A stretch of DNA of 64,000 nt from Rhyzopertha dominica (lineage: Eukaryota > Arthropoda > Insecta > Coleoptera > Bostrichidae), in NCBI GenBank assembly GCA_025024175.1, contig QCXZ01000137.1, positions 10,974,001 through 11,038,000 of the forward strand. The letters are read 5' to 3'. Under the pieces are notes generated by a model, which was not told the origin of the DNA, ran no database searches, and saw only the letters and a list, made by a program, of their open reading frames with translations. Shown in pieces: positions 43,830 through 56,829 of the stretch (the stretch's first letter is position 1; every line of letters starts with the position of its first letter). The position numbers and the translations under genes are program-made.

Positions 43830-45880
43830 CGCAGCATTGCGGTCATTCAGTATCAGTACCTATTCAGTATTCGTAATTTTACCATCACATGTTTTAATAA
43901 ATTCTGACAATATTTTTTATGATCGTGAACTCTGTTAACCATTCAGCATTGCCCAAATTCAAATTGTCATCTGTGACAGTAACAAAAAACATTCTGTAGC
44001 AATATTTGCTCAGTCGCAGTACATTTTGCTCCACTGATCGAAATAACGGCGTCATGTCAGGATGCATGTATACATCGAAAATTATACCATGGTTCATTAT
44101 CTAACAGAACAATTGCTTTTGTTGGAGCTCGTGTTGGCTCTCACAAACATTTTATCGTTGAATACAAATATAATAATGCAACAACGTAGTTTATGTTTTC
44201 CAACGTTTATATTCAATTCACGAAAAAAAAACAATGACCTGTGTGTACAAATACCTGTTGACATCTTTGCATTTTTAGTACATACACTAAGAAAAAACGC
44301 ATAAGGATTTGATAGCAAATCCACTGTGATTTTTTTAACTTGTTTTTGTGTATTTACCGTAAGCTTACGCTATACTTCGTGGTGGATTCTTAATTTATCT
44401 TTATTAAAATTTTTTTTATCTTACCACTTAACGTTAACTTAGTTAAAAATGCACCGAGGGGTCTCAAAAAAATTTATCTCCATTTTAGACAGGAATATGC
44501 TATTGCGAATGCAAAACAAATATTTTTTTAACAGACTGTGAAGAACTTGAATGTGCTTTAATAATGTTGTTACGCAAGTTTTAGGTTTGTTACTGTAATG
44601 ACGATAGTTAATAAAAATATGTACAAATCTTATACTTATTTATAGACTGTACAATTGTGATGATGGCATTCGGTAAAATAAAGGAAATTGAATCTTATAT
44701 CATAGCTGACAACCCAAAGGTACGATCACTTAACTGGATAAACTCACTATATATAATCAGATATTAAAAATTTTTAGAGCATAGTACTTAAAAAAGGCAT
44801 TGTACAAAATAAAATAATAATACTTGTTAGAAATTGCTTATATACTTCCTTCAACTACTTAGCATAATTCATATGATTTATTAGCCAAAAATAAATGTAC
44901 AACGAACTCAAGGAAGCAAATATTAGCCTTTTAGGTTTACTTGGTACAAACAAATCATGGCACATAATCATTGTATTAGTTCAAGTGATGCCTGCAGTTG
45001 CAACTCTAATGGTAGAGGATAAATTTTAGTTTTTAGAAATAAGTTTTTTTGCAGTATAGATAAGTGGGTTGTCAAAAAAACGATGCAGTTTGGGCATATT
45101 TTAGCCAATAAAATGTAGACACTTGGTGGTTCCACTCGTCTATAGAAATATATGTCATGAGCAGCTAAAAATAAGTCACTTAAATACACTTACACTTTAT
45201 TGCAAACGACGTACATGGATGCAGTAGTTTCAATTTAATCAAATAATGAACTTGGGCAGTGCTTGCAAAAACTAGGAATTCAAACCACGTTAGTTGCATG
45301 TTTGCATCCAATGCTTTTTAGAATATTTCAAATTCTTATTGAGGTTTCAGCGTGACAGATAATTAATTACTGCTTAATTAGAAATGATGCACTGTCCATA
45401 GCGTTTATCGAGCAATTTATTCCGCCGACGAGAAATTATTAACCACACCGGTTGTATAAGAATAGAGAGGCAATGTGGATAAGATGGTGTAGAATGAACC
45501 TTTTTTATTGTTTTCGAAATAACTGTTAGTTGATCGAAATAATTTCTCTCGAACTTCGAATCACAGAAGAAATTTTCTTTCCCGGAATTACTACATTTAC
45601 CCGCAAAGCAGAATAAGTTTCAGTATGTAGGTATCGTAATAATAAGAGGTAGCAAAATAAATCCTTTACCAGAAACTTTTGGAAATATACTGAACGGATT
45701 TAGATGACTAAAACGCATGATACAGAAAATCACACCCAATATAGCAACCGTACCGTGTTTGAAAGCTTGTGAAGATATCATCAAAGATCTGAAATGTTAC
45801 GGACAAGTTCAGCATTTCTTATTTCACTATGAAATATTGGGTCAATGTTCTGCTACAGAAACCCATGGACCTAATGTCTC
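43830..45880. other. AT-rich stretch, nothing recognised
   Basis: Several 65-80 codon frames on both strands (43894-44324, 44968-45189) look like chance. No repeat or motif was found. Confidence 0.35.
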
Positions 45881-45889
45881 ACGCTAAGT

Positions 45890-46180
45890 TAAGGTCTGCA
45901 TAGAGCCGGCTTATCGTCATCGCGTTCTCCCAAGAAATCCAATCCGACAATTCACGTTATTTATTAAATACCTCCAGATGCCCAATAAAGTGGCAATTTC
46001 AATTTTATCCTGTCAGAGCACGGCGAGTTATGCCGTCTGGGTCCGTCCCAAACGACTCGTAGATACTAAAACACTCCGTATACACACCGAGGGTTTATAT
46101 CGGCGATATAAAAATCTCGCGGAATAACCCCGTTTCATATCTGTGTAAAAGCGCTGCAAACCTCTGAGTTGTTGCAGATG
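45890..46180. other. GC-richer island with TATA-like word
   Basis: The segments CAGAGCACGGCGAGTTATGCC, TCTGGGTCCGTCCC and ATCGGCGATATAAAAATCTC mark it. No exon is evident. Confidence 0.3.
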
Positions 46181-46261
46181 GTTTCTTTATTACTGACCGC
46201 AGAAAGGGTTGACTTATGTTTATATGGAAATACTTATTTAGAAGCAGCCTCTGTGACGGAA

Positions 46262-46650
46262 TCATCATCTGTCTAGAAGATGTAAAAAATATATATAATT
46301 TGAGTGTTGAATAAAATTACCAATATCATTAATAAAAATAAGAAATAGCAGGGGACCTAGATGAGAGCTCTGCGGTACACCGGATGTTAAAGGTACTGAA
46401 AACGATATTGAGTTTTTTATTGTTACAACTTGGCTCCTATTAGATAAGTAGGATTTTATCCACCTTAGCAGATTACCATGCACACCGAAATTCTCCAATT
46501 TAATGAGAAGGCAGGCATGGTGAACATTATCGAACGCTCTGGGAAAAGTCGGTATACACGGCATCCACTTGAGCTCTTTTAGCCATGCTTTGTGACAGAT
46601 TAGTTGCTGTCGACCTTCCACGGAAAAAACCATGCTGACGTTCATCTATG
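46262..46650 (-). pseudogene. Non-LTR reverse transcriptase relic
   Basis: The minus strand reads QHGFFRGRSTATNL (finger region), then VDAVYTDFSQ, a frameshift, AFDNVHHACLLIKLENFGVH, LLRWIKSYLSNRSQVV, and LTSGVPQSSHLGPLLFLIFI then NDI. The sequence breaks at the YADD box, which is scrambled around 46,265-46,280. The GVPQGS motif has Ser for Gly. This is a jockey-like element from a different lineage than the 42-kb copy, judged by the motif spelling. Both ends are missing. Confidence 0.85.
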
Positions 46651-46659
46651 TGTTATTTA

Positions 46660-47310
46660 ATATTGAAAAATAATTCGTCAGTAACACAGCTTTCAAAAAT
46701 TTTCCCATTTTTCCCATACTCAATTATTGGTATTGCGCTCTGTTTCCATGCCCTTTTCTAATACTTCTTAATATAAAGTATTTCTGTAACTCCTTCATTT
46801 TTCTAGGACTGATTTCTTTAATTTTCTAAATATTAAACTACTACAAATTAGAGTACTTAAGATGTAGGTATAAAAATGTTGTATAGATTTAGATGTGGCA
46901 AAACAAAATAAAGATAAATAACGGTTTATTGTTTGTTTAATGTGCAGATCTAAGATTACAGAAACTTACTGATGCTTACTCCCGCATTGGACTTTCATGC
47001 ATAGGTATTATATGCCCTTCAGTATTTCAATTGGAGCTATGCATATAAGGACCGGGTGCAAACCATGAATTTTGGGTTGGTTATAAGATTCCTTTCCTTT
47101 CACAATAAGATATGAATTTGTTCTGCTTGTTTTGTTACTTTTACTATATAAGACAGGGTTTCGTGTACTAGTCGCAAACAGCGCTCCATACCTTGTATCA
47201 GGATTGCAACAGAACGAACAAAGGTAAACTGCTATAGTGATTCAGACATCCACGTATATAGAACATTATAACAAATTATATTAGGAATTTTGCACGATTG
47301 CTCCATTTTC
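46660..47310. other. AT-rich stretch, nothing recognised
   Basis: No frame or repeat stands out. A CTATATAAGACAGGG word at about 47143 is TATA-like but isolated. Confidence 0.3.
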
Positions 47311-47319
47311 CAGCAAATG

Positions 47320-47800
47320 GTGTGCAGTGTAAACAGCTTTCCGCGGAAACTGATTTCAGCGGCTTAATCCTGGGGATATTTTAAGCCGGGCTTCCAGCTA
47401 GAAAATTACGTAACTATGTATTCCGCGGAGTAGTTCGTTTAAAAGTCCGTGTAAACCTATTCCGTCGGCATACAAAGTATTAAATTAAAGAGAGGGAGTG
47501 GAACAAACTTGGAAGTTCCCTCAATAATATTCGCCAGATTTTTCTTCTATTTAATCCAATTTATAATCAGACACTCGTCTGCCTGATGTAATATAGCGAT
47601 TGAATTGAAGTAACGCCGGTTTTCAGAGGCTCCGCGCCCCTTGCGGCTAATTCAGTAAGCAAATGGAACAATCGTGTCGGGTTTCCTTCAAAGCGCGGCC
47701 AAACTCCTTGCAGCCCTACTACGACACTATAGCAACCCGACGTGGACAGAAAGGGCCATCCCCCGGTAGGACTGTGCTTGCCGTAGGCGCGATGTAGTTT
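47320..47800. other. GC-rich island
   Basis: This is one of the most GC-rich blocks (GAGGCTCCGCGCCCCTTGCG, AAGCGCGGCCAAAC, GCCGTAGGCGCGATG). It contains homeodomain-type words (GGCTTAATCC, GGCTAATTC). No coding frame is seen. A conserved regulatory element is the favoured guess. Confidence 0.35.
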
Positions 47801-47809
47801 TTGTTGTCG

Positions 47810-49240
47810 TTATGCATTCATGTATTCAAATCAAATCGATATCTTTTATAATCCGGCCGAGTTGATAATATTTCAATTATTACAGTGTGCAAAGCAAACT
47901 AGATTTGTTTTATGGTAATACCACCCTGCAAACAGACAAATAGGCTCGCAGTTATTATTTCATTTCAGCAATGAATCACTGAAATTGCCACAGCAGTGTT
48001 GGCCGCTATTTATCTGCAAAATTTGCGACAGCAGCATAGACTACATAGGATTTTCAACTAAAAAAATTTTTCCTTAAAGCAAATTAGACTCATAGAATTA
48101 GAAAGAAGTACTAAGGGGACAAGTTTGTATTTGAATATTGAATATAAATAATAATATTCGAACAAAATCTGAACATTAAATAAAGCTAAAAGTAAGTTTG
48201 TTCCTTTTGAAATATATAGCGCTCATTTGCTTCAAGAACGTCTCGTAACCAAAAAAATTGTCATTTTTGACTTGGCTTCAAAAACTTTATTAAAAATTAT
48301 TTTATTGTTATCCAGCGCACCGCCCAAGAAATAACTATAATATGTTAAGACATTTTGACAATAAATTATAATACTTCTAACATGCAAGTTAACTTGAGTT
48401 AGGTAGGTACTTCTTGAGAAAAATTCTTATGCTTCATGATCCTATTTTGTATGAAAACGAAATCACAAGTAAGCGAGTCTCCTTTTTATGGCTTCGTTAA
48501 CTGATATACAGTGTTAGGACATTTTTGCTGAAACATTTTTTTCAAAAGAATGTTTCATTATAAATTACTTTCACATGTAACGTCATTAATAAAATCTGGA
48601 CTAATGTTTCCAATTAATTATAAGGCATTAAAATAACATGCTTTTATTTATATACCTCAATTTAGAGTAGAGAAGAGTTTAGATTAGATGAATCTTCCCA
48701 CAAAAGGATGTAAGAGATAAAAGAGTGGAAAATAAGAAAAAGTGGGAGCAGAGAGGGGAGAGGGTCTATAGCAAATAAGGGTTAGTCACGGTTTTTCTTG
48801 TTATTTTTTATAATACTTCCACAGTCGTTTTTTTAGATGAACCAGAAAGAATATTTGAAGAAATGAATACAGGAGGGAAATTGCTGAAAATTGGGGTTTG
48901 TGCAATTAAAGTGTAGACGGTTTTCTACAAATTAAGTGTGTTTTGTACAAATCCGCCTACACTTTCGTTAGACAAATCCCCATTTTTAACGCTCCCTCCT
49001 CCTGTATTCATTTATTCAAACATACTTTCTGGTTCCGTTTTTTGGCGCACTTGTTATTTTGCTCACAAAAACAGACCGGAATAAAATCACTACAGAGTAT
49101 GGTAGCACGAAAAGTAACGGAAAATAGTAAAAGTAATGGTTTTTAGCATTGTTTACATATATTAATTTTGCTCTTTTACTATAAATGCTATTCGGGTAAA
49201 ATATTCTGAAGAAACAGATACAGAAGGTCCGCGATTAAAC
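47810..49240. other. AT-rich stretch with local inverted match
   Basis: The segments 48,840-48,960 and 48,960-49,030 share complementary phrases (AATACAGGAGGGA with TCCCTCCTCCTGTATTC; CCAGAAAGAATA with ACTTTCTGG). They form a long imperfect fold-back centred near 48,940. It is probably a MITE, but its ends are not clear. Confidence 0.4.
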
Positions 49241-49259
49241 GTTGAAGATAGATCAAAGG

Positions 49260-49740
49260 ATAATGAAAGTAATCATGAAAAGTCCAAGTAGCTCAAGTAA
49301 TAAAGCAACTCTTCGTTAAACTTTAATACATCAAAATCCCATCTTCAAAAGATAATTATGATATCCTTTATCACTCGATGGTCGCGATAATACAGATTCG
49401 TATTCCAAAAAATTAAAAAAAAACTAGCAGATAATACATGTAGCTGAATAATGGTCAGTAGCATCTGCTAATGCTGTTACTGCAAGTATTAGCAGTTCTT
49501 CTCTGTTACAAATACACAATAAGCGGAAAAGGAAGGAAAACTGCTGGAATAGATATCGCACCTAAAAGGCCTAAAAATTTATTCAAATTTAAAGAGAAGG
49601 GAAAGATTATGATTTTCAAATTGGCTAATATGCAAAGACAGCCGCGATTTGTCATCAATTGTTGGGTGGACCAAGAAAGAAATAACGAAAATGTCCGAGT
49701 TTGTAAAGTACTTTTTAAAGAATATCCTAGTTCTCAATGA
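49260..49740 (+). pseudogene. Unidentified decayed coding region
   Basis: Broken frames read SSSLLQIHNKRKRKENCWNR and nearby REGKDY, recalling a Lys/Arg-rich KRKR..W.R....R..G..Y segment seen upstream of Cys-rich regions in some insect transposon-encoded proteins. An overlapping frame of 89 codons (49471-49740) is Lys-rich. I cannot name the family. Confidence 0.25.
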
Positions 49741-49749
49741 CCGTTCTGT

Positions 49750-50920
49750 TCATACAGTTCTATAAAAATGAAACAAACACAAAAAACGAAAGAAAACAAT
49801 TAAAAGGTTTATCACTAAAATTCATAAAAAAATTTGATCTTAAAGAACCGACAAGCCTCAAAATATGTCCAGGGCCAAAATAGGCATTACAAAGGTACTT
49901 AAAGTAACACAAAAATCTCTAACATTCCTATTCTATAAAACAATTTGGATCTAAAATTTGCTCGAATTAAATCAAATGAAACGCATACTAAAATATTACG
50001 AACCTGTCTACAAGAATTTAAAAGTATTTTGCAGTATATCAGTTGAGCATCATGTGTAATCAGTATTATTTTTGTCACTTTAGATCTATAAATCGTTTGT
50101 TTCAATGTTTATAATGTTTAAGGATGCAAATAATGTTCTCTAGCATAATAATAGATATTTTTACCTGGAACTTTAATTTATTGAACTTCTATGATGAGCT
50201 ATACAAATATATACCGAGCGACATAAATAAAAACGTCAAGAAATGTTTGTTCTGTATGAACCAATTTCGGTACGTTTGTTTTTTAGCAATAATCGCTTAA
50301 TCAGTTAATCTATTAGTATGTGTGGTATCGATTTATTTCCTTTTAACAAAAAAAAAACACTGTGGCTGGCTGCAATGATGTTTCTAAAATTTTATTCGAT
50401 ATTGCAGGTTTGATAGCGGGCGAACTGTTTATCAATTAGAGAAACTGCTACTACTAACTCAGTAAGTTATAATTATATAGGCACTATATTATTTTGGCTT
50501 AAAGGTATAGGTAGACAATTATATAGCCTCTTATAAGTGAGTAATACCAACCGTTGGTATTCGACCTAAGTTTCAATCATGAACTACTAACTACTACTAA
50601 CTCCTAAAAAGCTATTCTGCTAATATAAAAATTAGACTAAGAAACCATGAAAATTAAGAAGTTATGGCAACGATTCGAACTGAACCTCTATTTTTTGGAT
50701 TAACCAAATAAGAACTCAAAAATCGAATTTCACAACTCTAAATGTAAATTTGGTTAACTTCTAAGGNGTTTAAAGCGACAAAAGTACCCTGCATTTTAAG
50801 TTCAACATACCTAATTTTAAGATAAGTGTCGTCAACAAGCAGTATCTACATTTATTTACTCATGTATGTGTAATACGCTGATTTATTTTTTAAAATTTTG
50901 TTTTTGTTTACCACCAGTTC
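49750..50920. other. AT-rich stretch, nothing recognised
   Basis: No supported feature; one N occurs near 50767. Confidence 0.3.
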
Positions 50921-50929
50921 ACGCTTGAC

Positions 50930-51420
50930 GTTCAAATACAACTTGCTGTGAACGTCTACGAATATGGTTGTCCTGTCTGTACGCTGAAATGACTTTCTAC
51001 AGTGGGGGATATGTTGTGAAAGACTCTGGGGACGGACAAGTCCAGTGCAAACAGCGAAGGATTCTAAATGAAAGGGATAATATAAATGCAAGCCGTCCCC
51101 ACGGGCAAATAAAGAAACTAATTCCTGCACTCGCTTCTTTACCTGCAAAATTGCAAGTCCGCCTCATCCGCGAAACTATCTTGATATCTCCTGAACAAAA
51201 GGGGCTCCAGAGTGTAGGTCGATTTTTAACCGTACGCGTGGAAAATGTGCATCGACCAAGGTGTGTGGTGCGCTTAAATGTTGTGACATACGGTCAAAGT
51301 ATCGTCGATTTCTTACAAACGCCCCGCACAATAGTTCTATTGTGGTTTACGGTTTGTTTGCCGGGACGCGTTAGATAGAAGGTAAATCGTTTCTGTTATA
51401 GTAACGCAACCACCTGCCCC
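50930..51420. other. GC-richer island with the longest plus-strand frame
   Basis: A 136-codon plus-strand frame (50968-51378) crosses the island and a 98-codon minus-strand frame overlaps it. Its sequence (for example GQIKKLIPALASLPAKLQVR) shows no domain I recognise. There is no flanking splice signal, so coding status is unproven. CpG words (CCGTCCCCACGGGC, AACCGTACGCGTGG) link it to the other islands. Confidence 0.3.
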
Positions 51421-51429
51421 AATATTGAC

Positions 51430-52510
51430 TTCTATTCAGCATCATCCATGCAAAACCATAAAAACCCTGACATCAGGCCAGTGGCGTACGAGCGCAATAT
51501 AGATCGTCATTTTACAAAGAAATGCGTGAAGAACAATGTTTTGCGGCAACAAGATTGAATACTTACTTGATGTGTTTTAATAATATTTTGCTCAAATTGT
51601 GGTCTTTGTTAGATGTAACATGACCGCCCAACGCAACGTTTATATTCAAGAGCAGTGTAACCACGTTTTAAGGTAAAGGTAACCTTACTTCATGACCCTT
51701 CCTAATTCACTATTTTCAACAAAAAAAAATGCACAAACACGTGAGTTCAGAGTTATTTTGTGCTACTACAAACAAAACAATGTCTATTTGCTGTATTGCC
51801 CAGTTGCCTCTTGAGGAGGAAATTGATCATCTAACTGATCAGAGACTAGACAGACGTGTTAATGAGTCATGAGAATTACTGGATAATAAGTCTTTTAATT
51901 AAAAATATTTTATGTATGAAAAGCGCTCTTTTTTATACTTACACACATTCAAGGCAAATTTTCTTCCAGTTTTAAAGGATGTAAGTTTAATTGAGTTTGC
52001 TGCGGAATAAATTCTCCTATTATTTTACAAATGTTCATCATTTATACTTGACAGCTAAAACCGCCTCTTTAGGGACTACCTGACTTGATTATTCAAGGCA
52101 TTCTTACATTTTATAATGAACCGAATAAGCAATTATTGTAAAAGAACAGGATTAACAAAGGTTTAAGTAGCAACCGCCAAAAAGCAGTATTCGGTTACGT
52201 ACGGCACCTTTCAAATGTGACACCTGACAGAAGAAAAGATGATAAACTTTGTATTGCTTGAGTGATTACCTCTGCTGTGCCTTTGCAAGTGATTAACATC
52301 TTTTGCACATAGTTTGAAACCAGCGGCAAGTAAAACTAATTTTTTATAGTTGTAATAGTTGAGAATAACACGTATTGCGTCCAAGTCCTGATAAAGGAAT
52401 AAATTATTCCGGATGCTTGACATCCTACTAAAAGAAAACTTGTATTCTTTGAAAGTAATACCCAAAATTAACCATCTCCGAATATTTAACAAGACAGTCG
52501 CCCTAACACT
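51430..52510. other. AT-rich stretch, nothing recognised
   Basis: Only a 93-codon minus-strand frame at 52211-52492, unrecognised. Confidence 0.3.
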
Positions 52511-52589
52511 CTATTTTTGAACTAAAAACAAGTGTGAATACTGTCAGCGTCCCATATTATCAAAAGAATATTATAGAAAAATACGGAAT

Positions 52590-53470
52590 ACAGAAGAGTT
52601 AAGAAGTTTTGTAAATAAATTAAATAGTCAAAATCCTGATATAACATTTAAAGTGGAGTTAGAAATTGTAGTTTAGCTTTCTTGGATATCCAAATTTACA
52701 GAACACTGGTCATTAAGGCACAAAGTTTACAGAAAACCAACACACACAGCCATATATTTAAATGCCTCATCTCACCACCCTCTTACTTAAAACAATAGTC
52801 GTATAAGAACATTATTTATTAGGACTCAGCTAATTTCAGATTAAAGTTCTTTGGAACCAGAAATATATCATCTTAAATCAGCGCTAGTGAGAAATGCTTC
52901 AGCAATAAGAATACTTGGTCAATTTTTAATAAATGTGCTCGTCAAATTCAAATTATAATTTTCAACTATCACGAACTAAATTAAAGTTGAGTTTACTTTG
53001 TACAAGGCCTTTCGGAAAAATCAAAGAAGATACTTAGAAAGCATTATGTCTTACTTGTTGATAGTATGTACCTTTATATATAATAACTAAAAGACAAAGT
53101 AGGATGGCGTTTGAAATAATATATAAATGCTACTAGCCTGCAACACATACTAAATCTTCCGTAGCTGAACACGTGGTTGACTAACAAAGCAAGAACTTTA
53201 AACAGATAAAAATATTATTATAAACGTTTAATAAAAAAAGCTATATAAATTTCTAGAAATACTAATAATTTTGATAGAAATAGTGAAAATTCTCAGTTGG
53301 TTGATATTTGGAAGGCTATTTTGCATTATTTTTGTCTGTTAGGTAAGTAGTGCGGTTTAGATTTTATCAGATTGGCACCGTTTATTTACTTTTTAAATTT
53401 TACACTTGTGTCAATTTTTGGCAGTTCTCCTCTTTGATAAATATTACAGGTGTATTTTTTGTCAGAGCTT
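52590..53470 (+). pseudogene. Penelope-like element: RT, GIY-YIG tail, 3' region
   Basis: PLEs encode a telomerase-related reverse transcriptase and often a GIY-YIG nuclease. In several frames the plus strand reads KLNSQNPDITFKVELEI, LAFLDIQIYRT, KVYRKPTHTAIYLNASSHH (52722 on), IRTLFIRTQLIS and SSLEPEIYHLKSALVRNAS, which is the thumb end of PLE RT. At 53152-53175 it reads KSSVAEHV, and at 53263-53315 a degraded NNFDRNSENSQLVDIW, as near the end of PLE GIY-YIG domains. The YADD catalytic box and the CxxC of the GIY-YIG are lost. The 3' region from 53360 carries the TTTTATCAGATTGGCAC marker and a dead hammerhead region. Confidence 0.75.
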
Positions 53471-53559
53471 GATTTGTTCCGAAAATATAATTACCTAAAG
53501 ACAAGTGGTTTATTATTAATATTGTACCCAACTAAATCTCGAAGTTTTAGTTCCTCTCA

Positions 53560-54010
53560 ATACATAATGACGAAAAACTCCCAATTAAGGAATATCAGCC
53601 CACTATTCTACCTGAAGCTACGCCACTGGCCCCTTTCGAGCTATAGCCCGATCGTTCCGTAGCACATTGTGACGAATCAGCAAAGCATGAACTACCGCAG
53701 ACCGGCTGGGTACTCGGACGCGTCTACCTTCCCCTGTTGCGATCTTCGACAATGCCTAAAGACCCTCTAAAAGTCCCAAATTTGAGTCCACAATGGCTGA
53801 TATATGACTTTCACGGATCCTTTCCGGGACACCTTCAGTGGTGGCTGACCAGATAGCCTTTGTTGTGACAACTGTTCGACATAAAACAGTACAATAGGAC
53901 CGGGGGAATTATGTGGAAAGTTGCGGTTATCATTCAGACAGGCGGGAATGCCTGCGGTACTCTGCAGCACGCCATGTGTATTAAAGTACGTGTGTAGTAA
54001 TTGCAATCTA
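53560..54010. other. GC-richer island
   Basis: The segments ACGCCACTGGCCCC, GACCGGCTGGGTACTCGGACG and ATAGGACCGGGGG mark it. An 85-codon minus-strand frame (53767-54024) is unrecognised. Confidence 0.3.
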
Positions 54011-54171
54011 ATTCTTTCTTCCATATATTTACTTGTACCATTTGCTGCAGAGCAAGTCTTAGTTTTGTCACATTTTAGTGAAGTAAATTAGGGATTATCA
54101 TTTGATACCTTTATCTGCCATTTCCAGTAAAAATGTGATGACACTACTTATCCTTTATGTTATCTTACTCC

Positions 54172-54389
54172 AAATAAGTGATATTATTATCTTTGCTGTT
54201 GCAACGTTTCGGTAGATAAACTCTACCTTTATCAAGCTTTATTTTTCTATTATACTATACAAATCTGTATTGTTGTATCATAATATATTATTTTTACAGA
54301 ATTAATTTTGTATACTTTCCCTTCTTTTGGTTTGAATAGTGGATGGACAAAACCAGTTGCAAAAACAAAGATAATAATATCACTTATTT
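54172..54389 (-). mobile_element. Hammerhead relic inside a perfect 24-bp inverted repeat
   Basis: A 24-bp perfect inverted repeat (54172-54195 and 54366-54389, containing AAGATAATAATATCACTT) encloses about 170 bp. Just inside the left arm the minus strand reads TTGATAA, a GGTAGA/TCTACC stem with a 5-nt loop, GAAA, then CGTT (54201-54238). The stem II and GAAA order matches the PLE-type motif at 37.3 kb, including the same A at core position 8. The terminal repeats differ between the two loci. No coding sequence is present. Confidence 0.6.
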
Positions 54390-54399
54390 CAAGTAACAC

Positions 54400-56820
54400 C
54401 AGTAAGATAAAAGCTAATACATATACAAAAAACTACAACAAAATAAATGGGTAGTATTTATATTATCAGCAAAGATTTTTATTTATGTAGGTGATACAAC
54501 AAAAGAAACACCCATACGCAATTATAATATGCGTCTTTTATATATTTATATACACAAGTTTTTCCCATGACACCTAAAAGAAAGTGAAGTGAAGTAAGAA
54601 TGACTATTGCAAAGTCATAAATATTCACATATTTAGTTTTATTAATGAAAGTTGTGTATTTGCATACATATGTCCCCAATCTTTTTATTGTTTGCGCAAG
54701 CATAATTGTAGGTGACGCATGTAGTACACGCTGTAGCAATATCTTCAATTATATACATCGCAATAAAATTTGAAGAGGTCATGCAAACATGCAAAACCTT
54801 TAAATAATAGAATGAGCAAATTGGATGACGGGTATCTTAAAAATGATAGCGTGAGACATCAAGTTGTCAACCAAGACAGTTGCCTGATTAAACAAAATTA
54901 ATACAAAAATTGGAACAGACAAAACAGAATATTTTGTAACACCATTATGCACTAAGGTTAGAACAACAAGAAATCCAAATCTCTGGAACACTACACTAGT
55001 GGTTTTTCATCTTCTTTTATTTTGGCGTCATTCTGCGTTGTCTATTTATCTTTATAATAATCTGAATCAATATTGTAATCCAGGAATGAGAAAATTAGAG
55101 GAAGAGCTTGCTAAGGCATCATCAAACTACTTTGTTTGAAACCCCTGGTTACCTCAACAAAACTTAAATAAAATAGACGCCAACGTCACTGAAACGGCTC
55201 ACATTTACAGTAAGGAGTAAATGTTAACGCATGCTTGTTTTTTCCTTGCATGGTACGTTACGGCCAAAATTAATTTAAAACCACAAATTTCAATTAAAAA
55301 ATTTATAAGAATGTGTAAGAATCTCACTAAAGTCAGAGCATTACATACAAATGATTGAAACAACGCGCCCATTTCTTTTTTTCTTTCCTGCATTTAATTT
55401 TTTTATTAGAGTTTAATCTTCTTTACTGATATTATGTATGGATTTTTAATAATATTAATATTAATAATATAATGAATATACAGATATTGAAAGCTATTTC
55501 CTTTTCACGAAAAAAAGTAATGTTCTCTGACAGCTTAGCAAAATGTTAAAAGATGTTTTATTTCTTACTGACTACAGGATTTCTGAACACACTTTTCTTT
55601 CAGTGAATGAAGTTGATGAGACGATAAGCCATTTTGATTTTGAATCAGTATCATGAAATACTATAAAACAGGATAAGCACTTCATAAATCCATACTCAAT
55701 GTTCTTCAAAAGTNCTATCTAACTAGTTCGTAATTTGTAGTTTTTAAGGTAAACATTATTTAATATAGCCTTGACATGTAAGCTAAACTCGTGTATTGAC
55801 AGCGAAATAGATTTATCTGTAGTTGGTTACGGTGCATACAGCATAGCATATTTATGTAGGCAATACATACCATAAAATCCAACTAAATTATTATGCCCTT
55901 TTGCGTTTTGTCTAAACGTAGGCAATAAATTCAAATGCGAAATTCGTGGTGTTCTATAACCAAAATATCGAGATTGATTTCGACACAAGAGGTTTTAGGC
56001 CTAAAATAATAACTTGCTGTATTCATAACATTAATTTGAATCGTAAATAAACGGACTAAAAAAATATTTTTCCTAAAGTTGGCAAATAATGCGCAACAAA
56101 AGAGTCTGTTTCTTGTTTCTGGCAAAATTTGCCCATGAAGAAAGCTGAATGTTTTAATATATAAAAACCGAAATGAAAAGTAAAAAGTCTGCTCGTTTTA
56201 TTTAACAAAAAAATTCCATCAGAGCATTTTCCAAGAGTGTAACACAGCAATTTGCAAGTTCCCTTGTAGTGGTCATAAAGACATTGGCTTGTGGGACATG
56301 CGCAAATCTTCGATTGTAGTTGTTGAAACCAAGCATAACCGTTGCACAAATTTGACGTTTGGTGTCCGGCGTTATAATGAAGTTCATTCCGAATGAAGTG
56401 AAATGGAATCGAATATTGAAATATACGGAGAGCTGGTAAGTGAAGAAGCTGAGAATCAGTATTAAAAAGTATGGTATATTACTCGCTTTCCACAAATGTG
56501 TCATATAAAATTGTTATCTCGCGACCCTTACAAAATTTCTAGTGGATATGGATAAATATAATGAACTCTGTAAGTAGGTTATAAACGGTCATGGTTAACG
56601 TGATAAGTTAGCATGCACAATGGCGTAGATAGGATAAATGCCCATTAAAATTCACTTCTCGGAATTTAAATATGAAATGACTAATTGTGTGTTTGTGTGC
56701 ACATTATCACATTCTTTTTTTGAATAAGTAACGTATACTGCAAGGGGGAGCAAAGCTAATAAATAATATAATCTCACGGGCACAAAAAACTGGAAACTAC
56801 TTANTATGCTAATACGACAC
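54400..56820. other. AT-rich stretch with unrecognised minus-strand frames
   Basis: Frames of 97 and 100 codons overlap at 56056-56504 on the minus strand. They have a coding-like texture (ITPDTKRQICATVMLGFNNY) and could be a decayed transposon, but no motif is secure. The rest is AT-rich with no feature. Confidence 0.3.
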
Positions 56821-56829
56821 GTACATTGA

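Noticed and set aside
50968..51378. 136-codon plus-strand frame in a GC-richer island as a possible gene
   Set aside because: No domain, no splice signals and a competing 98-codon frame on the other strand; kept only as part of the island description.
56056..56504. Overlapping minus-strand frames as a transposase
   Set aside because: Texture is coding-like but I could not place any conserved motif in any frame.
56520..56580. 27-nt plus-strand microexon ending at CT|GTAAGTAGG
   Set aside because: The acceptor is weak and the exon low in complexity; probably chance.
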